Shown here one piece after another: positions 24,922 through 31,595 of a DNA stretch of 45,977 nt. A model generated the notes under the pieces. That model was not told the origin of the DNA. It was given only the letters and a program-made list of their open reading frames with translations, and ran no database searches. The stretch comes from Nocardiopsis endophytica (GTDB taxonomy: Bacteria; Actinomycetota; Actinomycetes; Streptosporangiales; Streptosporangiaceae): contig NZ_JAQFWQ010000052.1 in NCBI RefSeq assembly GCF_027706725.1, positions 1-45,977 on the forward strand. Reading direction: 5' to 3'. The position numbers were made by a program, and so were the translations under genes. The first letter of the stretch is position 1; each line of letters opens with the position of its first letter.

Positions 24922-26355
24922 ATGACACCGCCGCTCGACCAGCATGGGGTGGGCGGCGGGCGGACTGCCCACCAGCGCAGGAGTGGACCATCGATGCCGT
25001 TCGCCACGCACCACAAGTCCGACCCCCGATACCTTGACCTGGCCGCCAACGCCCACGGGGCAGAGAAGGCGAAGATGATGTACCGCGCCGTCCAGCGCTG
25101 CCCTGAGGGGCCACTGAGGATGGTGGAGATCGGCCCTGGCGGAGGCGCTGCTGTCGCCCACCTTGCTGACCTCCTGGCCGAGGAGGAGCCCCGCGACGCG
25201 GTGGAGCTGACGCTGATCGAGGCTCCCGGCGTCGAGTCGGAGAGCCTGGCGCACGCGATGAAGACCTTCGGCCGGGTCGGGACCTGCCGACTCAAGCAAG
25301 GCCATGCACAGGACCTGTGCGACCTGATCCCCGAGCCCGCGCACGTCGTGTCCGCCTCGGCGCTGTTGCATGAGCTGTACTCCTACGGCGGCGGGTACGG
25401 CGGCATCCATACGATGATGCGAAACCTGCCCCGGGCGCTGGCGCCCGGCGGGTTCTTCGCCTACCGCGACGTGTACGCGGTCGATGCGCCGTCCCTGCAC
25501 GAGCACGCCGTCCAAGTCTACGAACACCGGTCCTGGATCCAGTTCATCCGCATGTTCGTGCCCGGGTACCTGGCCGAGGGGACCCACCCCTACCACCACG
25601 CCAGCGACGACGTGGTGGTCCGGCAGGACTCGCGCATCGTCCCCGCCGAGCGCCTGGACCCCCGCAAGGCCGCGATCGTCTCCGCGCCGATCGGGGTGAT
25701 CCGGGAGATCCAGCGGCACTACATCACCGCCCGCGACCACGTATGGCGTCGCGGAGCGCTCGGCTTTGTCCCCGCCCTGGAGGGGCTGTCGGCGGGCGAC
25801 TGGATCGACGCGGCCTCCGGCCACAAGCGCGTTCACTACCGGCTCTTCGAGGACGGAAGCCTCACTCGACAGCACTACGCCATGCTGCTGGCGGTCAGCG
25901 AGCCCTACGGCGACCATTTCACCGTGGACGGCGACATCTTCGACGACTGCACGGACGCGGCGCTGACGGAGTTCCTGACGCTGGTCGAGCAAGGCGGCGA
26001 ACAGGCCGAGGTGTGGCAGGAGTGGAGTGTCCGAGAAGGGCGCGAAACCTATGCCTACATGACCGTGGACGAGCTTGTGGCCGACATGGCGGTGAAGTCG
26101 GCGGATCAGGGCGCCGACGCGGTGATACTCCCTCGCGACGCCGACGACGTGGTACGTGAGCCGCGCCGCTACTACAACCGGTACTTGCGCAAGCGCCTGT
26201 CGGCGCCGCTGACCGACGCCAAGCAGCTCATTCTGTTCTCACGTGTGGATCTTGGCGACGCCGTCGGCCTTACCGAGGCGATGGGCGCTCTGCGGAGGGT
26301 GTGCAGCAAGAACAGCATTGCCCGGGTCCATTCAGTGATCAGTGACCGCATATGA
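24922..26355 (+). CDS. SAM-dependent methyltransferase-like protein
   Basis: The protein has 477 aa from ATG 24922, which has GGAGGAGG 5 bases upstream; GTG 24907 lies before that site. Motif I MVEIGPGGGAAVAHLADLL (about 66-84) is the SAM-binding loop of class I methyltransferases; LTLIEAPG gives the acidic residue after strand 2, and HVVSASALLHELYSYGGG and PRALAPGGFFAYRD are motifs III and post-III. The C-terminal 250 residues are a different, uncharacterised domain. The substrate is unknown. The next gene, with a CYTH domain, follows 13 bases later, so they form an operon that probably answers to the truncated XRE-type regulator's operator. Confidence 0.72.
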   Translation: MTPPLDQHGVGGGRTAHQRRSGPSMPFATHHKSDPRYLDLAANAHGAEKAKMMYRAVQRCPEGPLRMVEIGPGGGAAVAHLADLLAEEEPRDAVELTLIEAPGVESESLAHAMKTFGRVGTCRLKQGHAQDLCDLIPEPAHVVSASALLHELYSYGGGYGGIHTMMRNLPRALAPGGFFAYRDVYAVDAPSLHEHAVQVYEHRSWIQFIRMFVPGYLAEGTHPYHHASDDVVVRQDSRIVPAERLDPRKAAIVSAPIGVIREIQRHYITARDHVWRRGALGFVPALEGLSAGDWIDAASGHKRVHYRLFEDGSLTRQHYAMLLAVSEPYGDHFTVDGDIFDDCTDAALTEFLTLVEQGGEQAEVWQEWSVREGRETYAYMTVDELVADMAVKSADQGADAVILPRDADDVVREPRRYYNRYLRKRLSAPLTDAKQLILFSRVDLGDAVGLTEAMGALRRVCSKNSIARVHSVISDRI

Positions 26356-26368
26356 AGAGGAACCCCCT

Positions 26369-26938
26369 ATGGACATGGTGGAAGTGGAGCGCAAGCGCGT
26401 TCTGAGGGGCGGAGCCGATCGGGTCAGGTCCCGGCTTGCACAGGTGGGCTGGACGGCGTCGGCCACCTCGCGGGAGACCGACGACTACTACTCGCGCCCC
26501 GATGTGGACTTCATGGAGACGGTGGAGTGCCTGCGGGTGCGCAGGCGCGGCGGCTTCGCCGAGATCACCTACAAGCCCGCTTCCGACGCCTCCACCACCG
26601 TGGAAGGGGTGATCACCAAGCCGGAGACGAACGTGGCGCTGGGGCCGGGGCAGGAGGAGGCGGCCCTCCGGCTCATGGACGCGCTGGGGATGGTCCACCT
26701 CGCGCGCGTGGACAAGTCCCGCACCGTCTATCGGCGTCCTGGGGAGGAGGGGTTGTCGGTGGTGCTGGACGAGATCGCCGGTGTGGGGTGGTTCGCCGAG
26801 GTCGAAGTGGTCGCCGCCGACGCGGAGGGGGCGTCCGAACGCCTGGAGCGGATCGAGGAGGAGCTGGATCTGGTGGGCTATCCGGTCGCGTCCCTTCCGT
26901 ATCGCGACATGGTCATGCAGGCGGCGCCTCTGGGATAG
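26369..26938 (+). CDS. CYTH-domain protein, class IV adenylate cyclase/CyaB-like
   Basis: The protein has 189 aa from ATG 26369 (AGAGG upstream), the usual length. The ExExK signature EVERK is at 5-9, followed by alternating charged strands (ETVECLRVRRRGGFAEITYKP, split over about 50-70) that make the tunnel fold binding triphosphates. SRTVYRR and LDEIAGVGWFAEVEVVA give the later Arg and Glu ligands. CYTH enzymes act on ATP (cAMP formation), triphosphate or thiamine triphosphate; the sequence alone does not decide. It is in an operon with the methyltransferase-like gene. Confidence 0.8.
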   Translation: MDMVEVERKRVLRGGADRVRSRLAQVGWTASATSRETDDYYSRPDVDFMETVECLRVRRRGGFAEITYKPASDASTTVEGVITKPETNVALGPGQEEAALRLMDALGMVHLARVDKSRTVYRRPGEEGLSVVLDEIAGVGWFAEVEVVAADAEGASERLERIEEELDLVGYPVASLPYRDMVMQAAPLG

Positions 26939-27083
26939 CGGCGTCGACGAGAGGCGGAGCTTAGGGCAAGCGGTGTCTTGATGACCGTGACCCGGCACCA
27001 CCGCGCGCGTTGGGGTGGGGCGGGCCCGCCAAGCAGCGGTGACCACCCACTTACGGACGGTGGGGATGGAAGGGGAGGAACAG

Positions 27084-27099
27084 GGCCCCGATAGGGGCC
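27084..27099 (+). terminator. Short hairpin after the CYTH gene
   Basis: GGCCCC-GATA-GGGGCC forms a 6-bp stem with a tetraloop, 145 bases past the CYTH stop. There is no T-run and the distance is long, so this is a weak call. The 320-base gap around it (26939-27258) otherwise holds only the LysR promoter elements. Confidence 0.35.
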
Positions 27100-27197
27100 G
27101 CTGTTGCGTATCGGGTTGAGAGGACTGTCGCGAGGCGTCCTTCCTGCGGTCGGGCGGTGCCGTCTCTGTGACCGGAGGGCAGAGGTGCAAAGCCGCA

Positions 27198-27227
27198 GGG
27201 ACCAAAGGCCGGTCCAAGGCCCCTTAG
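27198..27227. repeat. Copy 2 of the 30-bp duplicated motif
   Basis: Starts GGGACCAAAGGCCGG and ends CCCCTTAG; 28 of 30 bases match the copy at 23340-23369. Its right end overlaps the -35 box of the LysR gene, the position expected for an activator or repressor site. GGGACCAAAGGCC resembles actinobacterial DosR/DevR boxes, but that link is only an analogy. Confidence 0.7.
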
Positions 27228-27252
27228 CGGCTCTCCAACGGATTCTTATACT
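27224..27252 (+). promoter_or_regulatory. Leaderless promoter of the LysR gene
   Basis: TTAGCG (27224-27229) and TATACT (27247-27252) are 17 bp apart, and the ATG starts at 27259, where transcription would begin. No ribosome site lies before the ATG, which fits a leaderless mRNA, common in actinomycetes. Confidence 0.6.
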
Positions 27253-27258
27253 CCCGGC

Positions 27259-28212
27259 ATGTTCGACACCCGCCATCTGCGGACCTTCCACGCCGTCGTG
27301 GAGCTCGGGTCCTTCTCCGCGGCGGCGCGTGAGCTGGGCTACACCCAGCCCGCCGTCAGCCAGCAGATGCGCGCCCTCGAACGCTCCGCCGGGACGCCCC
27401 TGTTCACCCGGGTCGGCCGCCGTCTGCGCCCCACCGATGCCGGGCGCATGCTCTTCCGCCACGCCTCCGGCATCCTCCGCGACCTCTCCGCCGCCGAAGA
27501 GCAGATCGCCGCCGTCCGCCGCCTGCGCTCGGGCCGCGTCCGCCTCTGCACCTTCCCCAGCGCGGGCGCCACCCTCGTCCCCTCCGCCGTCACCCGCCTC
27601 GCCGAGGAGCACCCCGGCATCCGCGTCGAACTCGTCGAGACCGAGCCCCCGGGCTCGCTGTGCGCCCTCCAGGCCGGGGAGTGCGACGTGACCATCGCCT
27701 TCGGCTACGGCGGCACCGTCGCCCTCCCCGACGGCGTCGCCGAGGAGGACACGCTCGCGGTCCCGCTCCTGGACGACCCGGTCGTCATCGTCCTGCCCCG
27801 CGACCACCCGCTGACCCGCAAGCGCGGCGTCCACCTGTCCGACCTCGCCGACGAGCGCTGGATCGCCGGGTGCCCCCGCTGCCGCGGCAACTTCGTCACC
27901 GCCTGCGCCGCCGCGGGCTTCGAACCCGACATCGCCTTCACCACCGACGACAACCTCGCCGTCCAGAGCCTCGTCGCCGCCGGGGCCGGGATCGCCTGCA
28001 TGCCCGGCCTCGTCCTGTCCTGCCTGCGCCACCCCGGCGTCGTCGGCCGCCGGGTGGAGCCGCCCGCCCACCGCACCGTCGCCGCCTACACCCTGCGCGA
28101 GTACGCCCGCATCCCCGCGACGCGCCTCCTCCTGGAGGTCCTGGAGGACACCGCACGGCGGATCGGGGCGGGCACGGTCGGGGTCACGGGCGACGGCCCG
28201 ATGGCCGGTTGA
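27259..28212 (+). CDS. LysR-family transcriptional regulator
   Basis: The protein has 317 aa. The winged helix-turn-helix is at 1-60 (MFDTRHLRTFHAVVELGSFS, then AARELGYTQPAVSQQMRALE), followed by the periplasmic-binding-like effector domain (about 88-295). The DNA-binding part is highly canonical; a CPRCRGNF segment near 210 with two Cys is unusual and could sense redox or metal. It is a single gene with an apparently leaderless promoter preceded by the 30-bp motif. A likely target is the cysteine-dioxygenase-family gene 189 bases downstream, but it is read in the same direction and the link is only positional. Confidence 0.9.
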   Translation: MFDTRHLRTFHAVVELGSFSAAARELGYTQPAVSQQMRALERSAGTPLFTRVGRRLRPTDAGRMLFRHASGILRDLSAAEEQIAAVRRLRSGRVRLCTFPSAGATLVPSAVTRLAEEHPGIRVELVETEPPGSLCALQAGECDVTIAFGYGGTVALPDGVAEEDTLAVPLLDDPVVIVLPRDHPLTRKRGVHLSDLADERWIAGCPRCRGNFVTACAAAGFEPDIAFTTDDNLAVQSLVAAGAGIACMPGLVLSCLRHPGVVGRRVEPPAHRTVAAYTLREYARIPATRLLLEVLEDTARRIGAGTVGVTGDGPMAG

Positions 28213-28400
28213 CGACGGCGCCCGCGATCGCCTCCTATAAGCGGCGCCTTGGGACCGGCTGAACAAGTCGCCGTCGATTTTCGGTCCCCACAGGGCGAGG
28301 CTCGGGGCAGCGCGAACACGGCACGACGGCCTCCCGGCGACCCCGGAAGACCGCCGTCGTGGACGCCCGCGCATCCGATCGCCACCGCATTGGAGCAGCC

Positions 28401-28955
28401 GTGTCCACCGCTTCCAGAACCGCGACCACGCCCCGCCTCGACGCGCTCGTCGGCGCCGTCCGCGCCGCAGTGAACCGGCGGGAATCCCCCGGCCGCACCG
28501 CCGAGCTGGTCGCCGACGCACTGCCCCCGTTCCTCACCGATCCCGACCTGCTCCCCGCCTCCGCCCTAAAGGCCGACCCGGACGCCTACACCCAGCACGT
28601 CCTGCACGTCGAGCCCGGCGGCGCCTTCTCCGTCGTCGCCCTGGTCTGGCTCCCCGGCCAGTGCACCCCCGTGCACGACCACGTCGCCTGGTGCGTCACC
28701 GGCGTCCACATCGGCGCCGAGGACGAGACCCGCTACGCCCTCGCCGGGCCCGAGGGCGACCGCCACCTGGTCCCCGTCGGCGCCACCGTGAACGGCGCGG
28801 GGAGCACCTGCGGCTTCGCCCCGCCCGGCGACATCCACCGGGTGGCCAACGCGGGCGACGGCCCGGCCGTGTCGATCCACGTGTACGGCGCCGACATCGG
28901 CCGCCTCGGCTCCAGTGTCCGGCGGGTCTACGACCTGGCGATCCGCGACGCCTGA
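28401..28955 (+). CDS. Cysteine dioxygenase-family cupin
   Basis: The protein has 184 aa from GTG 28401 (GGAG upstream); a longer frame from 28359 lacks a site. The metal-binding cupin motif is visible: His92 and His94 in PVHDHVAWCVTGVHIG, and a third His146 in GDIHRVAN. This matches the CDO_I family, which uses Fe(II) and O2 to oxidise the thiol of cysteine or a related thiol. Whether cysteine is the true substrate is not decided by the sequence; many actinobacterial members act on 3-mercaptopropionate or unknown thiols. It may belong to the LysR gene's regulon. It converges with the hydrolase gene across a long inverted repeat. Confidence 0.8.
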   Translation: MSTASRTATTPRLDALVGAVRAAVNRRESPGRTAELVADALPPFLTDPDLLPASALKADPDAYTQHVLHVEPGGAFSVVALVWLPGQCTPVHDHVAWCVTGVHIGAEDETRYALAGPEGDRHLVPVGATVNGAGSTCGFAPPGDIHRVANAGDGPAVSIHVYGADIGRLGSSVRRVYDLAIRDA

Positions 28956-28966
28956 GTGCCCCACGG

Positions 28967-29044
28967 CCCTCCCCGTTGATCTCGGGAGAATCGACGCTAA
29001 AACCGTGCTGGTAGGGGCGCTTTTCCCGAGATCAACGGGGAGGG
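28967..29044. repeat. Long inverted repeat, REP/MITE-like, between convergent genes
   Basis: Perfect 21-bp arms (28967-28987 and 29024-29044), including CCTCCCCGTTGATCTCGGGA, flank a 36-base centre. It lies between the stops of two convergent genes and may end both transcripts. I believe closely similar elements are scattered through related actinomycete genomes, with arms CCCCGTTGATCTCGG and a centre GAATCGACGCTAAAA; that is memory, not a search. A folded RNA would be very stable. Confidence 0.75.
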
Positions 29045-29053
29045 GGCGCGGCC

Positions 29054-29617
29054 TCACACGAGCGCGTCGAGTGCCTGCGGTAGAGCCGTCACCCCGTCGT
29101 CGGCCAGGAAGTGGCCTGCGCCCGGAACGATGAGCGCCGTCGTTCCCAAGAGGTCGGCCAAACGGTCGGTGTGCCCGGCGGGAACGTACGGATCGTCGTC
29201 GGACCGCAGCACAGTGAGCGAGCCGACCTTTTCCCCCACCCCTGCCGGATCCACCCCGTCACCGATGAAGCCGTCTAGGCCGGGCAGCGCCGGCAGGGTG
29301 TCCACGAACCCCGCCACGAGCACGAGCCTCCCCAGGCGCCACGGCCCGGTGAGCGAGGCGAGGTACCGCAGCACGGCCAGGCACCCGAGGCTGTGCGCCA
29401 CGACCACCGACCCCTCGTCGGGCACTCCGACCGCCTCCGCCACGGCGGCGGCCCAGGCGTCCGGGGCCGGGGACGCGGACTCCGGCAGGGCGGGGACCTC
29501 GGTCTGGATGCCGACTCGTTCCATCTGCTCGGCGAGCCACCCGAACCAGTGGTCCTGGGGCGTCGCGCCGTACCCGTGGAAGATGGATGCACGTCGTTCG
29601 GTTGCCTTAGGTGCCAT
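29054..29617 (-). CDS. RBBP9/YdeN-like serine hydrolase
   Basis: The protein has 187 aa from ATG 29617, the length of the RBBP9 family. The catalytic triad is plain: Ser76 in VVVAHSLGCLAV, Asp in RSDDDPYVP (140-142), and His169 in VPGAGHF. The N-terminus IFHGYGATPQDHWFGWLAE is the family's oxyanion loop. The natural substrate is unknown. It is divergent from a MerR gene, and its promoter has the classical MerR layout, so the MerR protein most likely activates it. Confidence 0.85.
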   Translation of the reverse strand: MAPKATERRASIFHGYGATPQDHWFGWLAEQMERVGIQTEVPALPESASPAPDAWAAAVAEAVGVPDEGSVVVAHSLGCLAVLRYLASLTGPWRLGRLVLVAGFVDTLPALPGLDGFIGDGVDPAGVGEKVGSLTVLRSDDDPYVPAGHTDRLADLLGTTALIVPGAGHFLADDGVTALPQALDALV

Positions 29618-29625
29618 GCCCCCGG

Positions 29626-29657
29626 ACGGTAGGGGTTCACGTCAGCGTGAAGGTCAA
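29626..29657 (-). promoter_or_regulatory. MerR-type promoter and operator of the hydrolase gene
   Basis: Read leftward, -35 TTGACC (29652-29657) and -10 TACCGT (29626-29631) are separated by 20 bp, which is the overlong spacing MerR proteins correct by twisting DNA. Inside the spacer is the perfect inverted repeat TTCACG-TCAG-CGTGAA (29636-29651). Confidence 0.65.
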
Positions 29658-29672
29658 GTCGAAGGAGCGCCG

Positions 29673-30023
29673 GTGCTGATCAGCGAACTCGCCGCGCGGA
29701 CCGGAGTCTCAGCGCGCGCGTTGCGCCACTACGAGGAGCGCGGGGTCCTCGTCCCCGGGCGCGACCCCAACGGCTACCGGGTCTACGCCGAATCCGACGT
29801 CGTCCGGGTCCTCCAGATCAAGACCATGATCGACGCCGGGCTCCCCACGAGCACCGTCCGCCGCTACATCGACTGCGCGAGGAGCGGCGACCACGGCGTG
29901 ACCCTGGAGATGTGCCCGGCGCTGCGCGCCGAGGTCGACGGCATCGCCGCCCGCCTCGATGAGCAGCGGGCCGCCCTGGAGGACAAGCGCGACCGCCTCG
30001 GCGCCCTCGCGGCCGGGGGCTGA
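29673..30023 (+). CDS. MerR-family regulator
   Basis: The protein has 116 aa from GTG 29673, with AAGGAG 6 bases upstream. It opens with the MerR winged helix: LISELAARTGVSARALRHYEE, then GYRVYAESDVVRVLQIKTMI. The dimer helix (RLDEQRAALEDKRDRLGALAA) ends the protein, with no effector domain beyond. One Cys (EMCPALRA, about 87) could matter for sensing. It should bind the operator at 29636-29651 and control the divergent hydrolase gene. Such small MerR proteins often sense redox or xenobiotic stress. Confidence 0.88.
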   Translation: MLISELAARTGVSARALRHYEERGVLVPGRDPNGYRVYAESDVVRVLQIKTMIDAGLPTSTVRRYIDCARSGDHGVTLEMCPALRAEVDGIAARLDEQRAALEDKRDRLGALAAGG

Positions 30024-30075
30024 CGCCCCCCCGCGCCCCCCGCTCCCGCCGGGCGCCATTCCGGAAGTCGAGCAC

Positions 30076-30116
30076 GGAAAGGCCGCCCACCGCCGTACAG
30101 CGGTGAGCGGCCTTCC
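30076..30116. terminator. Strong hairpin between MerR and the lanthipeptide precursor gene
   Basis: Arms AAGGCCGCCCACCGC (30079-30093) and GCGGTGAGCGGCCTT (30100-30114) have one mismatch in 15 and a 6-base loop, followed by CCTTTC. It lies 50 bases past the MerR stop and 60 bases past the precursor stop, so it can end both convergent transcripts. Confidence 0.75.
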
Positions 30117-30173
30117 TTTCAGTCACGGCCCGCACCACAGGCCGAGACGCATGTTCCCCTATCGGGGAAGGAC

Positions 30174-30317
30174 TCAGCAGTCCAGGGTGATGGAAATCGT
30201 GATCCCGCAGGGGACGGTGGTCGGAGCGTCGACGCTCTCGTCCATGGCGACGGTCACGTCGGCCGCCTCGGCACCGGCGGCGGCGAGCAGGTCCAGGTCA
30301 CCGAAAAGCTGGTCCAT
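30174..30317 (-). CDS. Lanthipeptide precursor peptide (class V type, putative)
   Basis: A 47-codon gene starts at ATG 30317 with a strong TTAAGGAG site 6 bases upstream. The acidic leader runs MDQLFGDLDLLAAAG then AEAADVTVAMDESVDA. The C-terminus is APTTVPCGITISITLDC: Thr33, Thr34, Thr40, Ser42, Thr44 and Cys37, Cys47, the composition of a lanthipeptide core. The last residues Thr44-x-x-Cys47 at the C-terminus are what a LanD decarboxylase plus a Dhb acceptor turns into an aminovinyl-methylcysteine ring. The cluster downstream supplies a LanD-like decarboxylase, an APH-like kinase and a HopA1-like protein. The only prolines are Pro32 and Pro36; a prolyl endopeptidase is encoded nearby, so cleavage after Pro32 would give the 15-residue core TTVPCGITISITLDC. 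Homologue alignment is needed to be sure. Confidence 0.75.
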   Translation of the reverse strand: MDQLFGDLDLLAAAGAEAADVTVAMDESVDAPTTVPCGITISITLDC

Positions 30318-30686
30318 GTCGGACTCCTTAAGTAGTGGGGCCGGGCACCGGGGTGAATTTCCCCTGTGCCGGGTTATCTCTTTTTGTCCGGACATGAACA
30401 GCATCACGGGTCGCGGGGACGAATCCAAGCGAATGCGGGAGATTGGCACGTTGGTGCCACGTGACGTGTCCCGGGCCGCCCTCGGCGGCCGTTCTCCCAG
30501 GTCTCCGGCCTGCGAACGGTGACCTCAGGGTATTCGGAGGGCGTCGGAGAGTGACGGGTGCGGCACCGCCGTCACCCCCGGGGATGACGGCGCGGCGCGG
30601 GCGGGATGACCGCCACGCGGTGGGGCGGCCGCACAGCCGCACAGCCGCACTGCCGCGCGGCCCGAACGGCGCCGAGGGGCCCTCCG
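30318..30686 (-). promoter_or_regulatory. Upstream region of the precursor gene
   Basis: This 369-base gap separates the precursor from the response-regulator gene and should carry the precursor's promoter. The perfect palindrome TGTCCGGACA lies at 30385-30394, about 70 bases before the start codon. TTCATG (30391-30396) read leftward with an A-rich stretch ahead might be part of a promoter, but I cannot fix -35/-10 boxes. No other peptide-coding frame with Cys and Ser/Thr was found here. Confidence 0.4.
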
Positions 30687-31289
30687 TCAGATCCAGTCCT
30701 GCTCGCGCGCCAGCTCCGCGGCCTCGTACCGGGAGCGCACGTTGAGCTTGTCGAGGATCGCCGACAGGTAGTTGCGCACCGTCCCGTTGGCCAGGTGCAG
30801 GTTCCGCGCGATGTCCGCCGTCGTGGACGTCTGGCTGACCTGCGCGAGTATCGCCAGCTCCCGCTCGTTCAGCGGGCACGACGGCTCGGCCAGCGCGTCG
30901 GCCGCCAGGTAGGGGTCGACGTACCGGTGGCCGTCCACCACCCGCCGCAGCACGTTCGACAGCAGCTTCGCCGAACTGTTCTTGGCGATGAACCCGTCCG
31001 CTCCCGCCTTGAGCGAGCGGCGCAGCGCCCCCGGGCTGGCGTGCCGGGTGAGGATCACGCACCGGGTGTCCGGGAGGTGCTTCTTCACCTTCTCCAGCAG
31101 GGCGAGCCCGCCCTCCGGCATCTCCACGTCGAGCATCACGATGTCCGGCGTGTGCTCCAGTGCGGCGGCCAGCGCCGCCGACCCGTCCTCCGTCTGGGCG
31201 ACCACGGTGATGTCGGGCTCCAGGTCGAGGAGGGCGGCGATCGCCTCACGGGTCATGGCCTCGTCCTCGGCCAGCAGTACGCGAATCAG
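30687..31289 (-). CDS. NarL/LuxR-type response regulator
   Basis: The protein has about 200 aa. The receiver domain starts IRVLLAEDEAMTREAI, with phosphoacceptor Asp54 in DIVMLDVEMPEGG. The C-terminal helix-turn-helix is ERELAILAQVSQTSTTADIA and NLHLANGTVRNYLSAILDK. No ATG or GTG sits at the expected start; CTG 31289 gives the family-typical M-I-R-V and has GAGGGGG 8 bases upstream, so I propose a rare CTG start. GTG about 50 bases upstream in frame is the alternative. Divergent from the histidine kinase gene. It probably switches the lanthipeptide genes. Confidence 0.88.
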   Translation of the reverse strand: MIRVLLAEDEAMTREAIAALLDLEPDITVVAQTEDGSAALAAALEHTPDIVMLDVEMPEGGLALLEKVKKHLPDTRCVILTRHASPGALRRSLKAGADGFIAKNSSAKLLSNVLRRVVDGHRYVDPYLAADALAEPSCPLNERELAILAQVSQTSTTADIARNLHLANGTVRNYLSAILDKLNVRSRYEAAELAREQDWI

Positions 31290-31595
31290 AGCCGTTTCCC
31301 CCTCACTTCTCGCCCGACCGTGCCGCGCGGGGATCGCCCGCACGACAATTCCCGGGAACGGAGAACCCGCCGATACGCCATGGTACTCCAGCCCCTGTTC
31401 ACGGATCGGTCGTCGGGAGGGCGGGCGGCTTCCGCACTGCGGATCGGACAGAATGGAATGTCCCGGGGCGCGCGCCGGAGACGAATACCGCTCGCATCCG
31501 GGACGGCCGCGCGAATGCCGGAATTCCCCCCCGGCTCCCACCGGCGCCGCCGCTCTACCATCGCCCTGTAAACGCCCACTCGTGGAACGGGTCCC
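31290..31595. promoter_or_regulatory. Divergent region between response regulator and histidine kinase
   Basis: These 306 bases hold both promoters of the two-component pair. The perfect palindrome TTCCCGGGAA (31349-31358) is a possible autoregulatory site. No gene or convincing -35/-10 pair is visible. Confidence 0.35.
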
